64,000 bases of DNA from Novosphingobium nitrogenifigens DSM 19370. GTDB taxonomy: Bacteria > Pseudomonadota > Alphaproteobacteria > Sphingomonadales > Sphingomonadaceae. Below are positions 25,476 through 36,167 of the stretch, piece after piece (within the stretch, counting starts at the first letter, position 1; each line of letters begins with the position of its first letter). Position numbers and translations under genes: made by a program. Location of the stretch: assembly GCF_000192575.1 (NCBI RefSeq), contig NZ_GL876935.1, forward strand, positions 428,033 through 492,032, written 5' to 3'. The notes under the pieces were generated by a model that was not told the DNA's origin, did not search any database, and worked only from the letters and a program-made list of their open reading frames with translations.

Positions 25476-26543
25476 ATGATCCCGCAACAGCCGTCTCTGG
25501 AAAAGATCCCCGTCACGATCGTCACCGGCTTTCTCGGCGCGGGCAAGACCACGCTGATCCGTCATCTCTTGCAAAATCCGGGCGGGCGGCGGCTTGCCGT
25601 GCTGGTCAACGAATTCGGCACGGTCGGCGTGGACGGCGAAATCCTGCGCAGTTGCGCCGATACCGACTGCCCCGAGGAAGCGATCCTCGAACTCGCCAAC
25701 GGCTGCATCTGCTGCACCGTTGCCGACGATTTCATTCCCACTGTCGAAAAGCTGATGGCCCTGCCCCGGCGGCCCGATCACATCCTGATCGAGACCTCGG
25801 GCCTTGCCTTGCCCAAGCCGCTGCTGAAAGCTTTCGACTGGCCCTCGATCCGCAGCAGGATCACGGTCGACGGCGTCATCGCGCTTGCCGATGCCGAAGC
25901 GGTCGCAGCCGGGCGCTTTGCCCCCGACATTGCCGCCGTCGATGCCCAGCGCGCCGCCGACGACAGCCTTGACCATGACACGCCGCTTGCCGAAGTGTTC
26001 GAGGACCAGCTTGCCTGCGCCGATCTCGTCCTCTTGACCAAGGCGGATCTGGTCGATGCCGAAACGATCGCCGCCGCGCGTGCGGTGATCGAGGCCGAAG
26101 CCCCCCGCCCGCTGCCGATCCTGCCCGTCAGCGAAGGCGTGGTCGATGCCGCGATCGTGCTCGGGCTGGATGCGGCCGCCGAAGACGACCTTGCCGCACG
26201 TCCGAGCCATCACGACGGCGCGGACGATCACGAGCACGACGATTTCGACAGCGTGGTCGTCGATGTGCCCGAGGTGGACGATGTCGAGGCGCTGGTTGCC
26301 GCGATCCGGCACCTTGCCCGCGAACACGACATCCTGCGCGTCAAGGGCCACGTCGCGGTAAAGGGCAAGCCGATGCGCCTTCTGGTTCAGGGCGTGGGCG
26401 AGCGCGTCCGCCACCAGTACGACCGCCCGTGGGGAACGACCCCGCGTGCCGGACGGCTGGTCGCCATTGCCGAACACGACCATCTCGACCGCGACGCCGT
26501 GCGCGAGGCGCTATGTGCCGTGCTGCCGGGCGAGACGGCCTGA
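25476..26543 (+). CDS. cobW: CobW-type GTPase, cobalt chaperone
   Basis: G3E-family P-loop GTPase, 355 residues, thought to deliver Co(II) to the CobNST chelatase. Walker A GFLGAGKTTLIRHLL (residue 18 on), the metal-binding CICC motif (LANGCICCTV), GTPase motif TKAD, and a His/Asp-rich loop HHDGADDHEHDD near residue 245 before the CobW C-terminal domain. Lies two bases after the DUF1636 gene and five before cobN. Confidence 0.95.
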   Translation: MIPQQPSLEKIPVTIVTGFLGAGKTTLIRHLLQNPGGRRLAVLVNEFGTVGVDGEILRSCADTDCPEEAILELANGCICCTVADDFIPTVEKLMALPRRPDHILIETSGLALPKPLLKAFDWPSIRSRITVDGVIALADAEAVAAGRFAPDIAAVDAQRAADDSLDHDTPLAEVFEDQLACADLVLLTKADLVDAETIAAARAVIEAEAPRPLPILPVSEGVVDAAIVLGLDAAAEDDLAARPSHHDGADDHEHDDFDSVVVDVPEVDDVEALVAAIRHLAREHDILRVKGHVAVKGKPMRLLVQGVGERVRHQYDRPWGTTPRAGRLVAIAEHDHLDRDAVREALCAVLPGETA

Positions 26544-26547
26544 TCCC

Positions 26548-29500
26548 ATGCATGTCGTCTATCGCGAACGTCGCGGGCTTGAGGATACCGAGGTCGCCAC
26601 CGACCTCGGCCAGAGCCCCGCGCCGCTCGCGGTCCTGTCCTTTTCCGACAGCGATCTGGGCGCCTTCGCCGCCGGATGGCACGATGCGCGCGGGGGCCTG
26701 CCGCCCTTGCGGCTCGCCAATCTTGCCACGCTCAAGCATCCCTTGTCGGTCGATACTTATCTCGAACGCACGCTGTCGGGTGCGCGGGGCGTGCTTGTCC
26801 GTCTGATCGGCGGGGTCGGCTACTGGTCCTATGGACTGGGGCAAGTCCACGATCTGGCGCGCCGCACCGGCATGGCGCTGGCCGTCCTGCCCGGCGACGG
26901 GCGCGAAGACCCCGCGCTCGATGCGCTTTCGACCGTGCCGGTCACAACCCTGCGCCGCCTTTCCGCGCTCTGCGATGCAGGCGGCGCGATGGCCGCGCGC
27001 GCGGCTCTTGCCGAACTCGCGCGGGAGGCGGGACTTCCTGCCCCCGACCATGCCGGGGAAACCCGTGTCCCCGAATGTGGCTGGTATCGCCCCGGCGCAG
27101 GACCGGTCGATGCGCCAGTCGGCGGGCCCGGGCCGTTCGTCGCGGTCGCGTTCTATCGCTCGTACCTGACCAGCGGCGACACCGGGCCGGTCGATGCCCT
27201 GATTGCCGCGCTCGAAACGCGGGGCTTTCGCGCGGCGGGCTGGTTCGTCCCTTCGCTCAAGGCGCCTGCCGCCGCGGCAGCCACCCGCGCGGCGCTCGCC
27301 GCAACGGGCCCGGTCGGGATCGTCAATGCAACCGCCTTTGCCGCGCGCGACGAAACGGGCAGCTCTCCGCTCGACACGCCCGGATGCCCGGTGTTTCAGG
27401 TCGCCCTGTCGACCGCCCGGCGCGACGAATGGGCCGGGGCCGAACGCGGCCTGTCCCCCGCTGATCTCGCCATGCATGTGGTCCTGCCCGAAACCGACGG
27501 ACGGATCTTTGCCGGGGTCGCCTCGTTCAAGTCGGCAGGGGAGACCGATCCCGACCTGCAATTCGCGCGGGTCGTTCATGAAGCCGACGCCGAACGCATT
27601 GCCGCCATCGCCGACCGGGTTGCGGCCTGGCACGCGCTGGCCACGACGTCGCGCGAGGAACGCCGCCTGGCCTTCATCCTTTCCACTTATCCCGGCCGTG
27701 CGGACCAGATGGCCCATGCCGTCGGGCTCGATACTCTGGCAAGTGTGGAAGCAATCCTCTCAGCCTGCAGCGATGAAGGCTATGCCCTCGATCCGGGCGC
27801 GCCGCTTGCGCGGGCTTTGGCAGAGGCTGCGATCGACTGGCCGCTGGCATCCTATCGCGCCGCGCTCGCCGCCTTGCCAAAGGCATTGCAGGCCGACCTT
27901 GCCGCCGCATGGGGGGAACCGGACGCCGATCCCATGGTCGAAAACGGCGCGTTTCGCTTCACCGCGATCCGGCGCGGGCGGGCGCTCGTTGCCCTGCAAC
28001 CCGAACGCGGGACGTCTGCCGCGCGCGAAGACGACTACCACGATCTCTCGCGCACGCCCTGTCACGGCTATGTCGCGTTCTACCTGTGGCTGCGGGCCCA
28101 AGGCATCGACGCGCTGGTCCATGTCGGCGCGCACGGCACGATGGAATGGCTGCCCGGAAAGGCCGTCGCGCTGTCCGATACATGCTGGCCCGAGGCGCTG
28201 ACCGGACCGCTGCCGGTCGTCTATCCCTTCATCGTCAACGATCCGGGCGAAGCGGCCCAGGCCAAGCGACGGATCGGCGCGGTCACGCTCGGCCATGTGC
28301 CGCCGCCTTTGCGCAGCTCGGCCCTGCCCGACCGATTGCAGACGCTCGAACGCCTGCTCGACGAATATTCGACCGCCGAAGGGCTCGATCCGGCGCGGCG
28401 CGACCGCCTGATCGCGGCGATCCGCGCCGAAGCGCAGGCGAGCGGCGTCGAAGCCGATCTCGACCTTGCCGCCGATGCCGGGGCGGCCGAGGCCATGGTG
28501 CGGATCGATCGCTTCGTCTGCGACATCAAGGAAAGCCGGTTCGGCGACGGGCTCCATGTCTATGGCGCCGCGCCGGGGGAAATGGCGGGCCTTATTGCCG
28601 CGCTCGACGGGCGGCGGGTCGAACCCGGCCCTTCGGGATCGCCCGCAAGGGGACGCACCGATGTCCTTCCGACCGGGCGCAATCTCTATGCCGTCGATCC
28701 GCGTGCGGTGCCGAGCCGGGTCGCCCATGCACAGGGCGTCAAGCTCGCCGAGGAACTGCTGCGCCGTCACATGCAGGATCACGGCGACTGGCCGCGCGGG
28801 CTGGTGATCGACTTGTGGGGATCGGCAAGCATGCGCACGGCGGGCGAGGAATTCGCCATGGCGCTGCATCTGGCGGGCCTCGCCCCGCGCTGGGACGCGG
28901 GCAGCGAGCGGCTCTGCGGGTTCGAGATCCTGCCCCCCGCGCTGCTCGGACGCCCCCGCATCGATGTCACCTTGCGCGTGTCGGGGCTGTTCCGCGACGT
29001 CTTCCCGACGCTGGCGCAGATGTTCGAGGCCGCAACCGCCGCCTTGTCCGAACGGACCGACGAACCGGCGGACGAAAACCCCTATCTTGCGCGCGCGCCG
29101 CGTGTCTTCGGCCCGCGTCCGGGGCACTATGGGCTGGGCATGGCCGATCCTGCCGACCACTTGTCCGATGCGGACCGGATCGCGGCGGGCGAAGCCTGGC
29201 TCTCGGCCAGCGCATGGAGCATCGACGCACAAGGGGCCATCCGGCAGGACCGCGAAGGGCTCGAAGCGCGCATGGCGGGGGCCGACGCCTTTACCCATGT
29301 GCAGGACTTGCCCGAAACCGACGTCCTGATGGCGCGCGACTATGCCACCCACGAAGGCGGCTTCGCGGCGGCCAAGGCCCGGCTGGGGCAGGCTGAGCCC
29401 GCACTCTATCACCTCGACGCGACACGGCCCGAGCGTCCGGTCGCGCGCACGCAGGCCGAAGAAATCGCCCGCGTCGTCCGCACCCGCGCCGCCGATCCCG

Positions 29501-29787
29501 CCTGGGCCGACGGCATGATGCGCCACGGGTTTCGCGGAGCGGCCGAAATCGCGGCCACGCTCGACAACATGGCCGCTTTCTCACGGCTCGGCGACACGGT
29601 CGGCGCCCATCTCTTCGACCTCTATTTCGACGCAACGCTGGGCCGCGAAGACGTCGTCGCCTTCATGGCCCGCGAAAATCCGCAAGCCCTTGCGCAGATC
29701 GAGGCGCGGTTCGCCGCGCTCGCGGACGCGGGCCTATGGGTCACGCGGCGCAATTCGATCGTCGCCCGACTGGAACGCGGCGCATGA
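26548..29787 (+). CDS. cobN: Cobaltochelatase subunit CobN
   Basis: Large subunit of the ATP-dependent aerobic cobaltochelatase that inserts Co(II) into hydrogenobyrinate a,c-diamide. 1079 residues, somewhat short for the family (up to about 1270). Typical blocks include [29 protein letters not shown] and [17 protein letters not shown]. It needs CobS and CobT AAA+/VWA partners, which are not encoded in this window. ATG 26548; its stop overlaps the cobG start (ATGA at 29784). Confidence 0.96.
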   Translation: MHVVYRERRGLEDTEVATDLGQSPAPLAVLSFSDSDLGAFAAGWHDARGGLPPLRLANLATLKHPLSVDTYLERTLSGARGVLVRLIGGVGYWSYGLGQVHDLARRTGMALAVLPGDGREDPALDALSTVPVTTLRRLSALCDAGGAMAARAALAELAREAGLPAPDHAGETRVPECGWYRPGAGPVDAPVGGPGPFVAVAFYRSYLTSGDTGPVDALIAALETRGFRAAGWFVPSLKAPAAAAATRAALAATGPVGIVNATAFAARDETGSSPLDTPGCPVFQVALSTARRDEWAGAERGLSPADLAMHVVLPETDGRIFAGVASFKSAGETDPDLQFARVVHEADAERIAAIADRVAAWHALATTSREERRLAFILSTYPGRADQMAHAVGLDTLASVEAILSACSDEGYALDPGAPLARALAEAAIDWPLASYRAALAALPKALQADLAAAWGEPDADPMVENGAFRFTAIRRGRALVALQPERGTSAAREDDYHDLSRTPCHGYVAFYLWLRAQGIDALVHVGAHGTMEWLPGKAVALSDTCWPEALTGPLPVVYPFIVNDPGEAAQAKRRIGAVTLGHVPPPLRSSALPDRLQTLERLLDEYSTAEGLDPARRDRLIAAIRAEAQASGVEADLDLAADAGAAEAMVRIDRFVCDIKESRFGDGLHVYGAAPGEMAGLIAALDGRRVEPGPSGSPARGRTDVLPTGRNLYAVDPRAVPSRVAHAQGVKLAEELLRRHMQDHGDWPRGLVIDLWGSASMRTAGEEFAMALHLAGLAPRWDAGSERLCGFEILPPALLGRPRIDVTLRVSGLFRDVFPTLAQMFEAATAALSERTDEPADENPYLARAPRVFGPRPGHYGLGMADPADHLSDADRIAAGEAWLSASAWSIDAQGAIRQDREGLEARMAGADAFTHVQDLPETDVLMARDYATHEGGFAAAKARLGQAEPALYHLDATRPERPVARTQAEEIARVVRTRAADPAWADGMMRHGFRGAAEIAATLDNMAAFSRLGDTVGAHLFDLYFDATLGREDVVAFMARENPQALAQIEARFAALADAGLWVTRRNSIVARLERGA

Positions 29788-30959
29788 GCGAGCCCCAGAT
29801 CAAGGGCTGGTGCCCCGGTGCCTTGCGTCCGATGGCCTCGGGCGATGGTCTGGTCGTGCGCGTCCGGGCCCGGGGCGGGCGCCTCGCCCCGGCGCAGGCT
29901 GTCGCGCTGGCCGACCTTGCCCGGCGGTGCGGCAACGGGCTGATCGACCTCAGCGCGCGGGCCAACCTGCAACTGCGCGGGATTGGCGAGGAGACTTATC
30001 CCGAAGTGCTGGCGGGCCTTGGCGCGCTCGGCCTGCTCGACCGCGATGCGCAGGCCGAAGCGCGGCGCAATGTGCTGGTCTCCCCCTTCGGCCCCGCCGA
30101 CGATGCCGCCCGCGTCTTGGCCGACGATCTTGCAAAGGCACTGGCGGACGCCACGGACTTGCCCTTGCCGGGGAAGTTCGGCTTTGCCGTCGATGGCGGT
30201 CCCGTGCCCCTCTTGCGCGGGATCTCCGCCGATGTGCGCCTCGAACGCGCCGGGCACGACCTCTGGCGCCTCCATGCCGAGGGCTCGGACCGGGCCCGGT
30301 GCGTGGCGAGCCCCGACGCAGTTGCCGCCGCGCTCGATCTCGCGCGCTGGTTCCTTGCGACCGGCGGCGTGCAGGAGGGACGCGGGCGCATGGCCGCCCA
30401 TATCGCGCGCGGGGCTGCCTTGCCCGACGGATTTGCCGAGCCGGTTCCCTTGGCGCCGCCGTTCCTGCCCCATCCCGGCCCGGTTGCGGAAGGGTATCTC
30501 GTCGCGTTCGAATTCGGGCAAGTCGATGCCGATACCCTGGCCCTGCTTGGGGAAATCGGGCCGATCCGCCTGACCCCCTGGCGCATGGTGCTGGTCGAGA
30601 CGCAGGGTACACTGCCCGACGCCGCCGCGCTTTTGACCCGTGCGGACGATCCGCGCCTGCGGGTGTCGGCCTGTACCGGGATGCCCGGCTGTCTTCAGGC
30701 ACAGGCGCCCGTGCGCGACCTTGCCCGCGCGCTCGCCCCCCATGTTCCGACGGGCCGCCATCTCCATGTCTCGGGCTGTGCCAAGGGATGCGCGCATCCC
30801 GGGCCTTCCGACATCGTCCTTTGTGCCGGTGAAGAGGGCTTTGGCCTTACCCACCGTGCAACGGCGGCCCGTGCCGCCGCCATGCCGCCCATCGCGCCCG
30901 CGCGACTGCTCGCCCACCCCGACTTGCTGGTGCAGGAAACCGATGCCCCACGACTATGA
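29784..30959 (+). CDS. cobG: Precorrin-3B synthase
   Basis: Oxygen-dependent oxidation of precorrin-3A to precorrin-3B, the step that marks the aerobic route. 391 residues, two nitrite/sulfite-reductase ferredoxin-like halves. The [4Fe-4S] ligands are visible as CTGMPGC (C-x5-C) and CAKGC (C-x3-C) near residues 295-340. Overlaps both neighbours: cobN by 4 bp and cobH by 17 bp. Confidence 0.94.
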   Translation: MSEPQIKGWCPGALRPMASGDGLVVRVRARGGRLAPAQAVALADLARRCGNGLIDLSARANLQLRGIGEETYPEVLAGLGALGLLDRDAQAEARRNVLVSPFGPADDAARVLADDLAKALADATDLPLPGKFGFAVDGGPVPLLRGISADVRLERAGHDLWRLHAEGSDRARCVASPDAVAAALDLARWFLATGGVQEGRGRMAAHIARGAALPDGFAEPVPLAPPFLPHPGPVAEGYLVAFEFGQVDADTLALLGEIGPIRLTPWRMVLVETQGTLPDAAALLTRADDPRLRVSACTGMPGCLQAQAPVRDLARALAPHVPTGRHLHVSGCAKGCAHPGPSDIVLCAGEEGFGLTHRATAARAAAMPPIAPARLLAHPDLLVQETDAPRL

Positions 30960-31572
30960 AAAGGATGGCGCGGCCATCTATCGCCAATCTTTCGCGACGA
31001 TCCGGGCCGAAGCCGATCTCGCGCGGTTTTCCCCGACCGAGGAACAAGTCGTCGTGCGCATGATCCATGCCTCGGGGCTGGTCGGGCTGGAATCGCACGT
31101 CGCCTTCACGCCCGGCATGGCCGATGCGGCCCGCGCGGCCTTGCGTGCCGGGGCGCCGATCCTGTGCGACGCGCGCATGGTTTCCGAAGGGATCACCCGC
31201 ACGCGCCTGCCCGCCGACAACCCGGTGCTATGCACGTTGCATGATCCGCGCGTGCCGGACATGGCCCGCGCCATGGGCAATACCCGCTCGGCCGCCGCGC
31301 TCGAACTGTGGCGTCCGCATCTGGCGGGCAGCGTGGTCGCGATCGGCAATGCGCCGACCGCGCTGTTCCACTTGCTCGACATGCTCGAAGACCCCGCCTG
31401 TCCACGTCCGGCGGCGATCATCGGATGCCCGGTCGGGTTTGTCGGGGCGATGGAATCGAAGCAGGCGCTGATGGCCGCGCGCCCCTGCCCCGCCATGGCG
31501 ATCCATGGCCGTCTCGGCGGATCGGCGATGACCGTCGCCGCCGTCAATGCCCTCGCATCAGAGAAGGAATGA
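30943..31572 (+). CDS. cobH: Precorrin-8X methylmutase
   Basis: Moves the C11 methyl group to C12, converting precorrin-8X to hydrogenobyrinate. 209 residues. Catalytic His lies in [11 protein letters not shown] near residue 40; [10 protein letters not shown] and [17 protein letters not shown] are family blocks. The ATG at 30943 lies inside the 3' end of cobG. Confidence 0.95.
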   Translation: MPHDYEKDGAAIYRQSFATIRAEADLARFSPTEEQVVVRMIHASGLVGLESHVAFTPGMADAARAALRAGAPILCDARMVSEGITRTRLPADNPVLCTLHDPRVPDMARAMGNTRSAAALELWRPHLAGSVVAIGNAPTALFHLLDMLEDPACPRPAAIIGCPVGFVGAMESKQALMAARPCPAMAIHGRLGGSAMTVAAVNALASEKE

Positions 31573-32324
31573 TGGGCAAGATCATCTGCGTCGGGCTTGG
31601 CCCCGGCGATCCCGAACTGATGAGCGTGCGCGCCGACCGACTGGTGCGCGCGGCCCATAACGTCGCCTATTTTCGCAAGGCGGGACGATCGGGACAGGCC
31701 CGCCGCATCGTCGAGGGGATGCTCGCCCCGCAGGCGGTCGAATACCCGATGGAATATCCCGTCACGACCGAGATCGCGTTCGACAGCGCGACCTACAACG
31801 ACGTGCTCGCGCGGTTCTATGACGATTGGGCCGGCCGCCTCGCCGATCTTGCGCAAACCGGCGACATTGTCGTCCTGTGCGAAGGCGATCCCTTTTTCTA
31901 CGGCTCGTTCATGCATCTGCACGTCCGGCTGCAAGGGCGCTGCGACGTTGAAGTCGTGCCCGGCATCACCGGCATGACCGGATGTTGGCACGCGACCGGC
32001 GTGCCGATGACATGGGGCGACGATGTCCTCTCCGTGCTGATGGGCACTTTGAGCGAAGCCGAACTCGTCCGCCACATGACCGGGGCCGACGCACTCGCGA
32101 TCATGAAGACCGGACGCAACCTGCCCAAGGTCCGCCGCGCACTTGCCAGTGCAGGCCGGTTGCAGGACGCGTGGCTGGTCGAACGCGGAACCATGCCAGG
32201 ACAACGGGTCGCCCGCCTTACCGAAACCACGATCGACGATTGCCCCTATTTCGCGATCGTGCTCGTCCACGGGCGCGGGCGCCGTCCCGTCGCGGTTGAA
32301 GCCGCAGCAGGAGCGGCGGCATGA
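31572..32324 (+). CDS. cobI: Precorrin-2 C20-methyltransferase
   Basis: SAM-dependent methylation of precorrin-2 to precorrin-3A; 250 residues. N-terminal ICVGLGPGDPELMSVRA and central LCEGDPFFYGSFMHL are diagnostic for the tetrapyrrole methylase fold, followed by PGITGMTGCWHATG. Two adjacent ATGs (31569, 31572) overlap the cobH stop; I use the second because the GAGAAGGA site fits it better. Confidence 0.95.
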   Translation: MGKIICVGLGPGDPELMSVRADRLVRAAHNVAYFRKAGRSGQARRIVEGMLAPQAVEYPMEYPVTTEIAFDSATYNDVLARFYDDWAGRLADLAQTGDIVVLCEGDPFFYGSFMHLHVRLQGRCDVEVVPGITGMTGCWHATGVPMTWGDDVLSVLMGTLSEAELVRHMTGADALAIMKTGRNLPKVRRALASAGRLQDAWLVERGTMPGQRVARLTETTIDDCPYFAIVLVHGRGRRPVAVEAAAGAAA

Positions 32325-33067
32325 CCGGATCGGTGACGGTTGCAGGCCTCGGCCCCGGCGATGCGGCGCTCGTCACGCCCGAAGTGACGCAGGCCTTGTC
32401 CCGTGCGACTGACGTCCTTGGCTATGTCCCCTATGTCGCGCGGATCACCCCCCGCGACGGGCTGCGCCTCCACCCGTCCGACAATCGCGAGGAACTTGCC
32501 CGCGCGACCCACGCGCTCGAAATCGCGGCGGCAGGCGGTCATGCGGTGATCGTCTCGTCGGGCGACCCGGGCGTCTTTGCCATGGCCTCGGCTCTGTTCG
32601 AAGCGCTGGAGACGTGGCCCGGCGACCGCCATCCGGAAATCGCGATCCTGCCCGGCATCACTGCCATGCTGGCCGCTGCTGCCCGCGCGGGTGCGCCGCT
32701 CGGCCACGATTTCTGCGCCATCAACCTGTCGGACAATTTGAAACCCTTTGCGCTCGTCGAAAACCGCCTGCGGATGGCGGCGCGGGGCGATTTCGCAATG
32801 GCGTTCTACAACCCGCGCAGCAAGAGCCGCCCGCACCAGTTCGCCCGCGTGCTCGACATCCTGCGCGAGGAATGCGGGGGGGATCGCCTGATCCTTTTCG
32901 CTCGCGCTGTCACCACCCCGGACGAAGCCATCGCAGTCACGACACTGGCAGAGGCGACTCCCGAAATGGCCGACATGCGCACAGTCGTTCTTGTCGGCAA
33001 TTCCGCCACGCGCCGGGTCGGGCGCTGGGTCTATACGCCAAGGTCGGCGGAAAGCGCTGCGGGATGA
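32321..33067 (+). CDS. cobJ: Precorrin-3B C17-methyltransferase
   Basis: Methylates C17 with ring contraction, giving precorrin-4. 248 residues; VAGLGPGDAALVTPEV at the N-terminus, VSSGDPGVFAMASALFE and PGITAMLAAAARAGAPLGHDF blocks, and YNPRSKSR near residue 165. Starts within the cobI stop codon. Its last 37 bp overlap the end of the oppositely oriented cobK. Confidence 0.95.
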   Translation: MTGSVTVAGLGPGDAALVTPEVTQALSRATDVLGYVPYVARITPRDGLRLHPSDNREELARATHALEIAAAGGHAVIVSSGDPGVFAMASALFEALETWPGDRHPEIAILPGITAMLAAAARAGAPLGHDFCAINLSDNLKPFALVENRLRMAARGDFAMAFYNPRSKSRPHQFARVLDILREECGGDRLILFARAVTTPDEAIAVTTLAEATPEMADMRTVVLVGNSATRRVGRWVYTPRSAESAAG

Positions 33068-33825
33068 CCCGCGAGCCACTCCATCACCTGTTCGACCGTG
33101 CGGGCGATCCGCCGCGCGGGCACCAAGGGCCGCTCGATCAGAATGACGGGCAAGCCAAGCTGCCGCGCCGCCGCAAGCTTGGCCGCAGCGCCTGTCCCGC
33201 CCGCGTTCTTGGCTACGATATGGGTGATCGCGTGATCTCGCAGGAGGGCAAGATCGCCTGCCTCGCTGAACGGTCCGCGATCGATCACCGCCACCGCGTC
33301 GGGAAACGGCAAGGCCGCGCTCGGCGCATCGACCAGGCGCAGCAGGTAGAAATTGTCCGGCTTCCCCGCAAACAGGTCGAGGTTCTGCTTCCCGATGGCA
33401 AGGAACACCCGCGCCCCCCGATCCGGCAAGGCGGCAAGGGCGCTTTCCATGTCGGGAACCCCATGCCAATCATCACCCGGCCCTGCGCGCCAGCTTTCGC
33501 GTTCGAACCCCACCAGCGGCACGCCCATCTCGGCACAGGCGGCAACCGCATGACGGCTCATCTGTGCGGCAAAGGGATGGGTCGCGTCGATCACATGGGT
33601 GATCCCCTCGTCCCGCAGATAGGCGCCGAGCCCTTCGACGCCGCCAAAGCCCCCCACGCGCGTCGGCAAGGGTTGCGCCACGGGCGCCGCCGTGCGTCCG
33701 GCATAGGAAAAGACCGCATCAACCCCCGCCCCGGCCAAAGCGCGGGCCATCGCGCTTGCTTCGCTGGTGCCGCCGAGCAAAAGGACGCGGCGCGTGTCTG
33801 AAACGGAATGCTGGCTGTCGATCAT
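33031..33825 (-). CDS. cobK: Precorrin-6A reductase
   Basis: NADPH-dependent reduction of precorrin-6A to 6B; 264 residues. RVLLLGGTSEASAMARAL is the nucleotide-binding start and DATHPFAAQMSRHA and IAKNAGGTGAAAKLAAA-type segments are typical (here HIVAKNAGGTG). It is the only gene of the corrin operon on the minus strand. Its 3' end overlaps cobJ by 37 bp and its 5' end overlaps cobL by 32 bp, so it must have its own promoter inside cobL. Confidence 0.94.
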   Translation of the reverse strand: MIDSQHSVSDTRRVLLLGGTSEASAMARALAGAGVDAVFSYAGRTAAPVAQPLPTRVGGFGGVEGLGAYLRDEGITHVIDATHPFAAQMSRHAVAACAEMGVPLVGFERESWRAGPGDDWHGVPDMESALAALPDRGARVFLAIGKQNLDLFAGKPDNFYLLRLVDAPSAALPFPDAVAVIDRGPFSEAGDLALLRDHAITHIVAKNAGGTGAAAKLAAARQLGLPVILIERPLVPARRIARTVEQVMEWLAGHPAALSADLGV

Positions 33826-34999
33826 CGGTATCGGCGAGGATAGGCGCGAGGCCTTGCCCCCTGCAAGCCTTGCCGCGCTCGCCCATGCCGATCACGTCTT
33901 TGGCGCCCCCCGTCACCTTGCGCTGGCCGATCTCGACGAGGATCCCCGCGCGCAAGTTTGGCCCGTGCCGTTCTCGGTCAAACCGGTGCTGGCCTTGCGC
34001 GGAAAGCGAGTGGCCGTGCTCGCCTCGGGCGATCCCTTCTGGTTCGGCGCGGGGGCAAGCCTTGCCGTCCATCTCAGCCCAAGCGAATGGCGCGCCTTTC
34101 CCGCGCCCTCGACCTTTTCGCTGGCCGCCGCGCGGCTGGGCTGGCGGATCGAGGAAACCGCATGCCTTGGCCTGCACGCCGCGCCGTTCGAGCGACTGGT
34201 CCCGGTCATGGCCCAAGGCGCGCGGGCAATCTGCCTCTTGCGCGACGGGGCGGCGGCCGACGCCCTTGCCGACTGGCTGACGGCACAAGGATTCGGGGAC
34301 AGTACGTGTCATGTGCTCGAAGCTCTTGGCGGCCTCGATGAGCGCATACGCACCCGGCGCGCGGACGCGGCGCCCCTTGACGACGTGCGGGCGCCGGTCG
34401 CCATGGCCGTGGCCTTTGCCGGAAACGCCGGGCTTCCGCGTGCAAGCGGCCTTCCCGATACGCTCTTTACCCATGACGGACAGATCACCAAGCGCCCGGT
34501 CCGGGCACTGACCCTGTCGGCGCTGGCCCCGCGCGCGGGCGAAGTCCTGTGGGACCTGGGCGCCGGGTCCGGGTCGATCGCCATCGAATGGTGCCTTGCC
34601 GGGGGCCGCGCCATCGCGGTCGAGCGCCACCCGGAGCGTGTCGAGACCATCCGTGCCAATGCCGCCCGGTTCGGCCTGTCGCACAAAATCGAGGTCATCG
34701 CCGCCGATACCGCGCAATTGCCCGACCTTCCTTCACCCGCCCTTCCTTCCCCCGACGCAGTCTTCATCGGCGGCGGGGCCAACGAGGCGTTGATCGCGCG
34801 GCTCTGGGCCATGTTGCCCGCGGGAACGCGGATCGTCGTCAATGCCGTCACGCTCGAGACCGAGGCCGTGCTGATCGCCGCCCATGCCCGTCACGGCGGC
34901 GATCTCCTGCGGATCGACCTTGCCCATGCCCGCCCGCTTGGCCGGATGCAGGGGTGGGAACCGGTGCGCCCGGTCGTGCAATGGAGCGTCACACGATGA
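33794..34999 (+). CDS. cobL: Precorrin-6Y C5,15-methyltransferase (decarboxylating)
   Basis: Bifunctional: N-terminal CbiE-like half ([28 protein letters not shown]) methylates C5, C-terminal CbiT-like Rossmann half ([15 protein letters not shown] near residue 255) methylates C15 and decarboxylates. 401 residues from GTG 33794, with AAGGA upstream; an upstream in-frame ATG at 33767 lies deeper in cobK. The start region is shared with the start of cobK on the other strand. Confidence 0.93.
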   Translation: MSETECWLSIIGIGEDRREALPPASLAALAHADHVFGAPRHLALADLDEDPRAQVWPVPFSVKPVLALRGKRVAVLASGDPFWFGAGASLAVHLSPSEWRAFPAPSTFSLAAARLGWRIEETACLGLHAAPFERLVPVMAQGARAICLLRDGAAADALADWLTAQGFGDSTCHVLEALGGLDERIRTRRADAAPLDDVRAPVAMAVAFAGNAGLPRASGLPDTLFTHDGQITKRPVRALTLSALAPRAGEVLWDLGAGSGSIAIEWCLAGGRAIAVERHPERVETIRANAARFGLSHKIEVIAADTAQLPDLPSPALPSPDAVFIGGGANEALIARLWAMLPAGTRIVVNAVTLETEAVLIAAHARHGGDLLRIDLAHARPLGRMQGWEPVRPVVQWSVTR

Positions 35000-35385
35000 C
35001 CGCCCCCTTGCCCCCCGTCTTGCCCCCCGTCTTGCCCGTCGCCGGATTGGGCTTCCGTCAGGCCGCGCCTGCCGCCTCGCTCCATGCCCTTGTCGCCGAG
35101 GCCGGCCCTTTGTCGGCGCTGGCGACGCTTGCGGCCAAGGCCCCTGCCTTGCAGCCCCTTGCCGACCGCATGGGGCTCCCCCTCATCGCGCTTTCCCCCG
35201 ACGATGTCGCCGGGATCGCCACGCCGACGCAAAGCCCGCGCATGATCGCCCGGTTCGGGACCGGTTCGCTGGCCGAGGCGCTGGCGCTGGCCGCTGCCGG
35301 CCCCGGCGCCCGCCTCATCGGCCCGCGCCGGGTGTCGCGCGACGGCACCGCGACGATCGCTCTTGCCCAAAGGCTTTCTCAATGA
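34996..35385 (+). CDS. cobE: CobE, cobalamin biosynthesis protein (CbiG C-terminal-like)
   Basis: 129 residues, matching the small CobE protein, homologous to the C-terminal domain of CbiG. It opens with a Pro-rich stretch containing the repeat [10 protein letters not shown], then [19 protein letters not shown], the family's best-conserved block. CobE binds pathway intermediates but its exact step is unsettled. Four-base overlaps with cobL and cobM. Confidence 0.88.
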   Translation: MTAPLPPVLPPVLPVAGLGFRQAAPAASLHALVAEAGPLSALATLAAKAPALQPLADRMGLPLIALSPDDVAGIATPTQSPRMIARFGTGSLAEALALAAAGPGARLIGPRRVSRDGTATIALAQRLSQ

Positions 35386-36167
35386 CTGTCCATTTCATCG
35401 GCGCCGGTCCCGGCGCGCCCGACCTCCTCACTCTGCGCGCCGCACGGCTGATCGGGGAAAGCCCGGTATGCCTCTATGCCGGATCGCTCGTTCCCGAAGG
35501 CGTGCTGGCCCACTGTCCGCCCGGCGCGCGCATCGTCAACACCGCTCCCCTCTCGCTCGACCAGATCATTGCCGAAATCGTCACGGCCCACGAAGCCGGG
35601 CACGACGTCGCGCGGCTCCATTCGGGCGACCTGTCGGTATGGTCGGCGATGGGTGAACAATTGCGGCGCCTGCGCGCACTCGGCATCCCCTTCGACGTGA
35701 CGCCGGGGGTTCCCTCCTTCGCCGCCGCCGCCGCCGCGATCGAGGCCGAACTGACCCTGCCCGGCATTGCCCAGTCGCTGGTTCTGACCCGCACATCCGG
35801 TCGGGCGAGCGCCATGCCCGAAGGCGAAACACTGGCTGCTTTTGCCGCAACCGGGGCCACGCTCGCCATCCACCTCTCGATCCATGTGATCGACAAGGTC
35901 ATGGCCGAGCTGATCCCCCATTACGGCCCCGACTGCCCGGTGGCGGTGGTCTGGCGCGCAACCTGGCCCGACCAGAAGATCGTGCGGGCAACGCTTGGCA
36001 CCCTCGGCAGCGCGGTCGGCGCCGAGCTCGAACGCACGGCCCTGATCCTTGTCGGGCGCACCATCGGCGCCGACGACTTTGCCGAAAGCTGCCTCTATTC
36101 GGTCGATTACGACCGGCGCTATCGTCCAATGGGCACGGCGCCCCGGTTCCCGGACAGCACGCCGTGA
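35382..36167 (+). CDS. cobM: Precorrin-4 C11-methyltransferase
   Basis: SAM-dependent conversion of precorrin-4 to precorrin-5. 261 residues; [35 protein letters not shown] and [14 protein letters not shown] are the expected tetrapyrrole methylase motifs, with CLYAGSLVP near residue 30 as a CobM/CbiF signature. ATG 35382 overlaps the cobE stop. Confidence 0.96.
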   Translation: MTVHFIGAGPGAPDLLTLRAARLIGESPVCLYAGSLVPEGVLAHCPPGARIVNTAPLSLDQIIAEIVTAHEAGHDVARLHSGDLSVWSAMGEQLRRLRALGIPFDVTPGVPSFAAAAAAIEAELTLPGIAQSLVLTRTSGRASAMPEGETLAAFAATGATLAIHLSIHVIDKVMAELIPHYGPDCPVAVVWRATWPDQKIVRATLGTLGSAVGAELERTALILVGRTIGADDFAESCLYSVDYDRRYRPMGTAPRFPDSTP

